Below are positions 56,273 through 64,000 of a DNA stretch of 64,000 bases, piece by piece. The DNA is from Neodontobutis hainanensis (Eukaryota > Chordata > Actinopteri > Gobiiformes > Odontobutidae). The DNA is taken from positions 460,001 through 524,000 of the forward strand of contig JALDNG010000091.1 of assembly GCA_024349245.1 (NCBI GenBank), given 5' to 3'. The notes under the pieces were generated by a model. That model saw only the letters and a program-made list of their open reading frames with translations. It searched no databases and had not been told where the DNA came from. Position 1 is the stretch's first letter; every line of letters begins with the position of its first letter. Position numbers and translations under genes: made by a program.

Positions 56273-57606
56273 TCTGTGAGGTCTGTCTCTGCCCCCTGCT
56301 GGTTATTCCTCTAAACTGTTTCTCTCTGACTCAGCCCGGTTCAGCACGTCTCGTTCCCCTGGAGGTGGCGCTGCTGCTGCGGCTCTCGGAGGTCGGAGGT
56401 CACAGAGGTGTGGTCCAGCTCCTCGACTGGTTCCAGGTGGAAGAGCACTTCCTGTTAGTTCTGGAAAGACCGGTCCAGAGCCGGGACCTGTTCGACTACA
56501 TCACAGAGAACGGCCCGCTGTCTGAACGCCTCGCTCACAGGTCAGCACCTGAACCGGGTCTAAACTGGGTCTAACCCGGTTTAGACCAGGTCTGAACTGG
56601 GTCTGAAGCAAATCTGAACCGGGTCTGAACTGGGTCTGAACCGTGTATGTTCCCGGGTCTGAACCGGGTCTAGACCAGGTCTGAAGTGTGTCTGAAGCGG
56701 GTCTGTACCCGGTCTAACCCGGTCTCTCTCGTCTGTGTGTTGTGTAGGTTCTTCGTGCAGCTGGTGGAGGCACTGCGGTTCGTCCACTCTCGAGGCGTGG
56801 TCCACAGAGACGTTAAAGATGAAAACCTGGTGGTGGACCTCAGGACGATGGAGGTCAAACTCATCGACTTTGGCTCCGGAGCCACTCTTAAAGACTCACC
56901 GTACGACGAGTTCGACGGTAAGACCGGCGCAGACGGACAGTGGGGAGGAGGGTTTCTGTTTAGTTTAATTATTGGGGCTTTATCTTGAAACTTTCATTCT
57001 GTGATGTCACATTTTATTTTTGAACAAAATGAAAGCTTGTACATTAGTGACGTCTCCGGTGCTTTAGGGTTACACTTGCAGAAGTTGATTCTTAATAAAC
57101 TCTAAAACAGGACTAACCCAGGTCCAAACCCTCTCCTGTGTGTGTTCTTAGGGACCAGAGTGTACAGTCCTCCAGAATGGGTCCAGTCCCACTCGTACCG
57201 GGCCGTGCCCCTCACCGTGTGGTCTCTGGGGGTCCTTCTGTTCGACATGGTCTGTGGAGACATTCCCTTCGACCGAGACGAGGAGATCGTCAGAGCTGCT
57301 CCGGTCTTCACCACGAGACTGTCCAAAGGTGAGAGTCCAGAGGTCACAGAGGTCACAGTGTGAAGGCCCGCCCCTAAAACGGGACCATCTCTGACATGTG
57401 TGAACCTGACTCCTGCTGCATCCTCTCTTAAGCCTCTCGTTTTCTCGTCAGAATGCCAGGCCCTGATTCGCTGGTGCCTCTCGTTTCGTCCTGAAGACCG
57501 TCCGACTCTGGAGCAGATTCTGACCCACCCCTGGATCCAGGAGCAGCCCGGGGCAGAAGAAGAAGAGGAGGAAGTGGGAGGAGCCTCTCTGCCTCAGTCC
57601 CTCTGA
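54976..57606 (+). CDS. pim2: PIM-family serine/threonine kinase, Pim-2
   Basis: Constitutively active cytoplasmic/nuclear kinase that promotes survival and growth, controlled mainly by expression level. Coding exons: 54976-55045, 55843-55943, 56047-56097, 56335-56540, 56748-56917, 57152-57328 and 57452-57606. Phases all join, giving 309 residues (human PIM2 311). Start MLAKQLF resembles human PIM2 MLTKPL. The glycine loop is LGRGGFGSV (38-46), the catalytic Lys61 is in VAIK, and the hinge ERPVQSRDLFDYI (118-130) has the proline that marks PIM kinases. The catalytic loop is HRDVKDEN (Asp164), the metal-binding motif DFGSGA (Asp183), and the activation-segment end YSPPEW. TVWSLGVLLFDMVCGDIPF is typical of PIMs. 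The frame is intact. It lies between otud5 and slc35a2 as in human, which favours pim2 over pim1/pim3. Introns hold a TA microsatellite, a CA microsatellite and GGGTCTGAACC repeats. Confidence 0.95.
55206..55340 (+). repeat. Dispersed GACCTGGTCTAG motif array in pim2 intron 1
   Basis: About 11 units of TTAGACCTGGTCTAGTCCTGG type, related to the 11-bp motif of otud5 intron 2. It lies 160 bases after the exon 1 donor. Confidence 0.85.
55391..55473. repeat. (TA)n microsatellite in pim2 intron 1
   Basis: About 41 uninterrupted TA dinucleotides. Confidence 0.97.
56112..56268 (+). repeat. CA microsatellite with GGTGTCTG interruptions in pim2 intron 3
   Basis: Runs of CACACA separated by GGTGTCTGTCTGAACACA blocks, ending in about 36 uninterrupted CA units. 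Confidence 0.95.
56552..56735 (+). repeat. GGGTCTGAACC minisatellite in pim2 intron 4
   Basis: Degenerate 11-16-base units (GGGTCTGAACC, AGGTCTGAACT, CGGTTTAGACC), filling most of the 207-base intron. Confidence 0.85.
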
Positions 57607-58077
57607 CCCCGCCCCTTCTCCTGATGACGGACAAAACAAACCCTGAGGGTCTTTTTGTAAATGTGTAAATATTCCGAGTCTCGAGTCTCGGATCTGTGGA
57701 AATGTTTGCTGTGCAGGAAACAGGACAATATTAATGTTACAAAGAAACACAAGAGAAGAAAAGGTTTACTGGGTTTTAAATGTAGGCCTTGTTTAGTTGT
57801 TTAGACCTGATTTAGTCCAGGTTTAGTTCTAGGTTTAAACCTGTTTTTTGATTTACACCTCATTTAGTACTTTTGAAATGTAGACCTGGTTTAGTCTTGA
57901 TTCACTTTGGTTTAGTCCTTGGCTCTGGTCTAGACCTGGTTTTCCCAGGTTTTTCTCTGTCCTTCTCAGATGTATAAAGTACATTGTGTTAAACGTTTCT
58001 GTTGTGTTCGAGTCTGAAGCTTCAGAAGCTGGTGAAAAGTGGCTGTTGTCACTTGGTTAAGTTTATTTACATTAAAT
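57607..58077 (+). other. pim2 3' UTR
   Basis: Non-coding sequence from the pim2 TGA (57604-57606) to the AATAAA at 58078. It contains degenerate CCTGGTTTAGTC motifs near 57790-57950. No mRNA-destabilising ATTTA cluster stands out. Confidence 0.6.
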
Positions 58078-58083
58078 AATAAA
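58078..58083 (+). terminator. Probable pim2 polyadenylation signal
   Basis: AATAAA about 470 bases after the pim2 stop, followed by a GT/T-rich stretch. Confidence 0.6.
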
Positions 58084-58439
58084 GTTTGGATCAACATTTG
58101 ATCCTTATTTAAATGAATCTGTTCATACTTTTAAATGTCTCCTTTATTTAAATATTCTGCACGTAAACATAAAAGAAACAATAAAGCAAATATTTAATTT
58201 ATTCAAACTGTTTTTTTGTTTTATTATTAATGTCATTTAAGTTTAATTAAATCTGTGTAAAATAAACTGTCCAGACCCTATCTTCTTTTCAACTTTAGCT
58301 CATGGCCTGGCTGAGGATCTCAAAAAAGTCAAATGGTTGAATTATGAGTTTTAGAAAAACTCATCTCTTTTATCTAATCAATAATTATGATGTAAAGCAA
58401 GCTAACACAGTCTAAATAACAATCCTTGAAAGAAATGAA

Positions 58440-59022
58440 ATGATCCTGATTAAAAAAATAAAACCTCCAGGTCCTCTAGGTGGCGCTAACCCCCGCCGCC
58501 GCCCTCGCCCCTCCCCAGGTGAGGCCTCCGTTTTCAGCCAATCAGATCCTCTCTGTTCAACCTGGGCACAACCTGGAACAAGGAAGCTTCTGTTTGACGT
58601 TAACGGAGGCAGAGAGGAGCCAAAAGAGAAGAGGTCTTACTCTGACGGCGACTCAAAGCTCCTCACTGTTTCTTGTTTTTTTCATTAATGTTTAATTTCC
58701 TATTTTTAGTTTGACGAATTTGAAAGTAGTCGGTGGAAAGTTGATTTAAACCACATGTATCTGCTAACTTGGCGGAATTTTACAACAGAGTGGATCTTCA
58801 CTTTTTATCCCATCTTTGTTCACGGACGCGTCAGTTTCGCTGGACCCAGACTGTGACACCTTTCTTTTGCTCAAACAGGTCCCTTGTCTTTCCGGTTCTA
58901 CCACAACTACAGGGCCGGGCCTGGGTGCTTCGGTTCGGGGGACTCAACACGCAGACTGTCGACCGGGCTCTGTGAAGAACAGCGGGCAGAAGGACGCAGC
59001 TGTGGCCGAGAGAAACCTCACT
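58440..59022 (+). promoter_or_regulatory. Probable slc35a2 promoter and 5' UTR
   Basis: Locally GC-rich sequence (58480-58520 and 58900-59040) upstream of the slc35a2 ATG at 59023. It contains an ATTGG (inverted CCAAT) on the minus strand in CCAATCAG near 58539. The transcription start was not resolved, and no TATA box was seen. Confidence 0.4.
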
Positions 59023-62000
59023 ATGGCCGGGGAGGAGAAGGGAGCGAGCCGGGCACAGAGTGACGGTAAGAAGGGAGTGTTTTGACCGAGTGTAACGCTG
59101 CTTTTAAACGGAAAACGAAAGAATTAGCCTGGTCTGGGTTTAGGAGACACTGGTTGTGGTTCAGTTATAGCTGTTTTAGAACAACTCATTTACATTTTTA
59201 TCATCTTTAACGCCCATAATCTAAGAGCAACCGTCAGCTACAGTATCTACACTGGTCAAGTTTTAAGCGGCATTTTAACCAAACAGTCTTATCGCATTTC
59301 ACTCATAACTATATCATATTGTGCTTTGATTTTTAATGAAGCCATACAATGAAAAGCCCTGTGGAGAAAGGCTATTTTAATATTCATAAAAGGACTTAAA
59401 AGATTGCTAACAAAAGCTAACAGAGGACTGGGGTCTGACGTCATTACGTCTTACGTCAAACTGGTGTCAGTCTTCAAAGTGGTCAATTATAATGACTTTT
59501 ATGCACTTTTGTGTAGCGAAAATATGCACTTATTCAACACAACATTAATTTAACAAAGGCTTCAAGTCTTATCAGATCCGTTGATATGAAATATGAACAC
59601 GGGATGTCGATATTAAACGAATAAATTGACTTAAAATAATGCTAACAGAAGCTAACTGAACGCTAGGGTCCACATCAAACTATCATCAAACGGCTGAAAC
59701 TATACATAATTATTCTGTTAATTCATTAAACAATTGCTGAAAAGCTAATTTGAATTGTAACTAAGAATTGTAAATTAGAATGATTATAAAATATTAATAA
59801 AAATACTAAATACTACGCTAAAATGATTTGTTGGCTATTGTTTCGTCTTTAATAAAATCTGTAACTCCAAACTTTGACACTTAATGAGCAGTTTAAGTGT
59901 TTAGGTCAATGAAAAGTGAAGTTTATTAAGTATTTATTGTGTTATTAATGTGTTATATTGCGGTTGGCAGGTGGTGACGTGGAGTTTATTCAGCTTTGGT
60001 CAAACACTGAGTCACACCTTTTTAAGAAAACAAGTCCTGGCATTTTAAGGTGTCTGTATTTTAATTTGTATTTTAGGCCATAAAGTATCTTCACTTCAAA
60101 AGCTACCATGAACCCGTTTTAAAGCCTTTAAAAGTTTATTTTAATGTATAAACTGTAAATCCTGGTCCAACAGTGTTGTAACCAGATTTAATAAAGCTAC
60201 TTAGTGTTTGTGAGATTCCTGAGGGAAGCATAAATATGCACCAAAGGAATGTGGAAATACTTACTACTGTTAATCTGTGAAACTGATTAGACCTGGTTTA
60301 GTTCTGGTTTAAAACCTAAACTGTTCGGACTCAATAAAACCCACTGAAGTCTTATTTATCCCATTTGTGTTTGTTACTAACCCTTTGTCCAAGAGCCTAA
60401 CCCCGACCTGAAGCACTGATCATTTATAATCCTTCAGATATTTCCTCTGGTGGCTGTAATTCCTTCAGGTGTGTTTGTTAATGTCTGCAGTAAATCTAAC
60501 TCCACCCTGCTCTGGAAAAACTCTTCTAAGTAAAGACAATGGTTTGTGTCCTGCTTATCGTTTTTTTTTTTTTTTTTAGAATATAAATGATGACACAAAA
60601 ACCTTTCTTTCCCTCAGTTAGTGGTGAAGACATTAATTGTAAAACAACTGTGTTGACTCTTTTTAAATGATAAAGACAAAAGAAACTACCCAAATGACCC
60701 TGATCCAAAGTTTACAGACTCTGGTGATGTTGGTCTGAGAACATGCACAAGTGACACAAACAGGTTTGAACAGCTCCTAAAGGTAACCCTCCTGACCTGT
60801 GACCTGTGACCTGTTTGTGATCAGTGTGTGGATAAAAGGTCAGTGAGAACATAACTGAAGCGGCTGATATCAAGAAATCCTACCAATGGCTAGAACGGGC
60901 CGGACTGAAGGACAGCACAGAGGCACTCATCATGGCTGCACAGGAACAAGCCCTGAGCACCAGAGCAATAGAGGCCCAGATCTACCACACCAGACAAGAC
61001 CCAAGGTGTAGGCTGTGCAAACAGGCCCCTGAGACAATCCAACACTTAACTGCAGGCTGTAAGATGCTGGCAGGGAAAGCATAGTGTACAGGAACATCTG
61101 CACGGAGTACGGACTGGAAACCCCGAGGTCAAAGTGGGAAACACCTCCAAAGGTGGTAGAGAATGACCGAGCCAAGATCCTGTGGGACTTCCAGATTCAG
61201 ACTGACAGAATGGTAATGAGATCGACCAGACAAACAGCAGAAGAAATGCTTTGTGGTTGATGTGGCAATACCAAGTGATGGAAAAAGGAACATGAGAAAC
61301 TAGAGAAATACCAAGGACAAATCCATCTAAAACCCAATTAAATCCCACTAAAACCTGTTGAAATCCCTGTGTTGCAGTGAACAGGAGGCTGAAGTACATC
61401 AGTCTGGCCGTGCTGGTGGTCCAGAACGCTTCTCTGATCCTGTCGATCCGCTTCGTCAGGACTCTGCCCGGAGACAGGTTTTATGCGACGTCTGCTGTGG
61501 TGATGGCAGAGGTCCTAAAGGTCATGACCTGTCTGCTCATCATCCTGCTGCAGAAGAGACGTGAGTCCAGAGAGCTGTCCTCACAGGTGTCCCAGGTGAA
61601 GGTGTCTCATGTCTCTCTGTGTCTGTAGTGAACGTGAAGGACACGGCCCTGTTCCTCTTTGACTCAATTATCGTCCAGTACAAAGACACTCTGAAGCTGG
61701 CCGTGCCATCGCTCATCTACACTCTACAGAACAACCTGCAGTACATCGCCATCTCCAACCTCCCAGCAGCCACCTTCCAGGTAACACTCCCACCTGAGAC
61801 ATGCACAAACTCCAGAGAAAATGTCTGTCTTTAGAATACCTGTGCTTTATTGTCGTGTTAAAGGTGACGTACCAGCTGAAGATCCTGACCACGGCTCTCT
61901 TCAGTGTGCTCATGCTCAGAAAGTCTCTGTCCCGGATCCAGTGGGTCTCTCTGCTGCTGCTCTTCGCTGGAGTCGCCATCGTTCAGGTGAGTTCTCTCCT

Positions 62001-62965
62001 AACCTAGGAGTGAGAGCATAACTATGACACAAACACTATGACAAAACAAATATTTTGAAACAAAGTGCTGAACAGATTCTTTACTGAGCCCCACGTCTGA
62101 CTCTGCAGTGGATTCAAAAAGAAACATGTTCCTCTGAAACAGATTTAGTTTCCTCCAAATCTTCTGCAGCAGAGCTACTGTGCTAATCAGCCTTCTTTTT
62201 AAGATTATTTAGAGCCTCCATGGTCTCAACAAGGCGTGTTTTGTAGGAATAGAGTGGTCTGTTCATAGAAAAAGTAGAAATTTTGAAATTGAAGTTGAGA
62301 TCTTTGTTCAGTGTAGACTTGTTTGGTTGTGCGTTTCAGGTCCAACAGGAAGGAAACAAAGAGTCGTCTGTGTCGGGGACGTCCTCTCAGAACTACATGG
62401 TGGGACTGATCGCCGTCGTCATCAGCTGTTTGTCCTCGGGCTTCGCTGGAGTTTACTTTGAGAAGATCCTGAAAGGCAGCTCGGCGTCCGTGTGGGTCCG
62501 GAACGTGCAGCTGGGAGTGTTCGGCATCGCGCTCGGCCTCCTCGGCATGTGGTGGAACGACGGCGACGGCATCTCCCAGAACGGCTTCCTTTTCGGCTAC
62601 ACCTCCATGGTCTGGTGCGTCATCTTTAACCAGGCGTTCGGCGGGCTGCTGGTGGCTGTAGTGGTCAAGTACGCCGACAACATCCTCAAAGGCTTCGCCA
62701 CGTCCTTCTCCATCGTGGTGTCCACCGTGGCGTCCATTTACCTGTTCGGGTTCCACGTGGATCTGCTGTTCACGGCCGGCGCGGGCTGGTCATTGGGGCC
62801 GTTTACATGTACAGTTTGCCCAAAGCTCCCATGGTGCTTAGCAGCAGCAGAGGGGAAGGAGGGGGGAGCGAAGACAGCGGGAAACTCTCCAAAATCGATT
62901 TGGCGGCAACGAACGGCGCCAACGAAATGGACTCGTTTCTCCCAAAGTCAGTCCTGATCAAGTGA
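59023..62965 (+). CDS. slc35a2: SLC35A2 UDP-galactose transporter (frameshift in last exon)
   Basis: Golgi multi-spanning nucleotide-sugar antiporter importing UDP-galactose in exchange for UMP, needed for galactosylation. Coding exons: 59023-59065, 61378-61560, 61629-61780, 61864-61986 and 62340-62965. Phases join. Hallmarks include [87 protein letters not shown] and NQAFGGLLVAVVVKYADNIL. In the last exon the reading frame breaks near 62784-62786: the conserved G-L-V-I-G-A-V-Y that should follow GAG is in the next frame, as if one base were missing. Read literally, the protein ends at the TGA 62955-62957 with an unrelated tail. In the shifted frame the conserved tail with FLPK reaches the TGA at 62963-62965. 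Sequencing error and a true mutation are both possible. A LINE fragment sits just before exon 2. Confidence 0.93.
59066..60851 (+). other. slc35a2 intron 1, unique part
   Basis: AT-rich intron sequence without a recognised exon. A poly-T run lies near 60560-60578 and a short CCTGGTTTAGTTCTGG motif near 60290. Confidence 0.5.
60852..61317 (+). mobile_element. Non-LTR retrotransposon (LINE) ORF2 3' fragment, decayed
   Basis: The + strand reads ADIKKSYQWLERAGLKDSTE, ALIMAAQEQALSTRAIEAQI and CRLCKQAPETIQHLTAGCKM. The last is the C-terminal Cys/His zinc-binding module (CxxC...H...C) of a LINE ORF2. Frame changes and an internal deletion after MLAGKA follow, then RNICTEYGLETPRSKW-type and VVDVAIPSDG segments in other frames. 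It is inactive and ends about 60 bases before slc35a2 exon 2. Confidence 0.8.
61318..61365 (+). repeat. Degenerate copies of the AAACCTGTTGAAATCC motif
   Basis: Two to three imperfect units next to the exon 2 acceptor of slc35a2, related to the 21-bp repeats of otud5 introns 1 and 7. Confidence 0.65.
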
Positions 62966-64000
62966 ATTTAAATCTTAACAGGCTTTTCTATTGGTCTGTC
63001 TGTGGCCCAATCACGTTCCTCCGTTTAGTCACATGACCCTACCTCAGAAAATACATTTGCAAAAGGTTTTTTTCAAAGTTTAGACATTTTAATGAAAACC
63101 AAAACATTTTATTTAAAGCTAATCTTTAAATTCCTTAAAAAGATCATGTGACCAGATCGGAGTTTTGTGATTGAGCCGTTCTTTTTCTTTTGCTTCTTGT
63201 TGTTTCTCAGCAAAAGTCAGAACAGGAACAATTTCTTAAGCTGCTGTTTTTTTTTTTTTTGGACTAAAGACAAACTCCTTCTCCTTTAGCGTCAAGAGTC
63301 GACTTCACAAAAACTCTCCAAACTTTATTCAGAAAAAAATAATGACTTTCTAAAAGAATCAAACACATTTAAATCCAACTTGAGCTGTATTCAACGGGTT
63401 GAAATTCTGTTACAAAAATCCCAGTTTTTAAGGAAAAGTTGTACAAATTAAACTCTTGTTGCATCTCATTTTATAGTTTTTGCCTAAAAACACACTAAAA
63501 CAGAGCATTTTTGAAAACTAGACCTAACCAGGATTTAGTTTCAGAAAGGACTTCTTTGTGAATACGACTCTTGCTTTTCTCTAACGTCTTAAAGTCTTCA
63601 AATGAAAACTCTAAACCTGAATATTTCTTACTAACCTCAAATGTTCAGCTTTATTTGACTTTGACTAATGCTTCGAAGCACAACGTGACGAATGAGGGAC
63701 AAACCTAAAAGAAAAGTTTGAGAAAATGAGGGACTCGCTGAGAAACGTTTCTGTTTCTGCCTCTTAGCCTTAAACTCTTGCTTTTGCCGAACGAATGAAG
63801 AGAAGCCTTATGCTGATTATAGATTATAGATTAAGTTATTGGTGTTTGGTTAATGGGGAGTCAGTCTGCGTAAAATACAAGGGCTTTTCACTAAATAGAG
63901 TTAAAAAATGGTTTTGTTCTTCATGTGTTTGATGGCACCCAAAAACATACTAATAATGAAAATATATATTTATATGAAGAGCCTCAGAAAACCTGGCTTA
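62966..64000 (+). other. slc35a2 3' UTR and flank
   Basis: AT-rich sequence after the slc35a2 stop. No strong AATAAA was chosen. No further gene was recognised before the window end. Confidence 0.45.

Noticed and set aside
61046..61399. Minus-strand 117-codon frame at slc35a2 exon 2
   Set aside because: Antisense shadow of the LINE fragment and exon 2.
62226..62756. Minus-strand 176-codon frame
   Set aside because: Antisense shadow of slc35a2 exon 5.

Overview
This is vertebrate nuclear DNA, almost certainly from a teleost fish. The genes have GT-AG introns and vertebrate proteins, and the intergenic DNA carries teleost-type tRNA-derived SINEs, LINE fragments and hAT-like elements. The species cannot be named from the sequence. 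Four protein-coding loci are supported, all on the + strand, plus one degenerate C-type lectin locus on the - strand.

Layout: (1) 1-2319, the 3' end of an LRRN-family (neuronal leucine-rich repeat) membrane protein gene: LRR C-terminal cap, a shortened Ig domain, FN3, transmembrane segment and conserved cytoplasmic tail. (2) 2.3-15.1 kb, a gene-poor stretch of tandem arrays (unit lengths 18, 27, 18, 18, 10, 22 and 40 bp), SINEs, other dispersed repeats and the lectin remnant. (3) 18740-48679, otud5, a K63/K48 deubiquitinase, in eight coding exons. Its 517-residue frame is intact, but about 23 kb of its 30-kb span is tandem repeat: an 11-bp array, two long pyrimidine-only tracts, a CA/GTTTAC array and a 13.1-kb 21-bp minisatellite of roughly 620 units. 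(4) 54976-57606, pim2, a PIM-family Ser/Thr kinase with seven coding exons, 309 residues, intact, behind a TATA box. (5) 59023-62965, slc35a2, the Golgi UDP-galactose transporter, with five coding exons and an apparent 1-base deletion in the last one.

The order otud5-pim2-slc35a2 on one strand matches the human Xp11.23 cluster OTUD5-PIM2-SLC35A2, which supports all three identifications. No operon-like functional link is implied; this is conserved synteny.

The most unusual content is the tandem-repeat biology. A 40-bp satellite was built across the junction between a hAT-like element and its flank. A 10-bp array of exactly 88 units shows no length change and sits inside a dispersed element whose unexpanded sister copy is also in the window. 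The 21-bp and 11-bp arrays have higher-order structure, with rare variants recurring at exact multiples of the unit. The same short motifs recur as small seeds in other introns. The very long open frames in these arrays (up to 3711 codons) follow from repeat periodicity and are not genes. No CRISPR array, operon, phage or other prokaryotic system is present.
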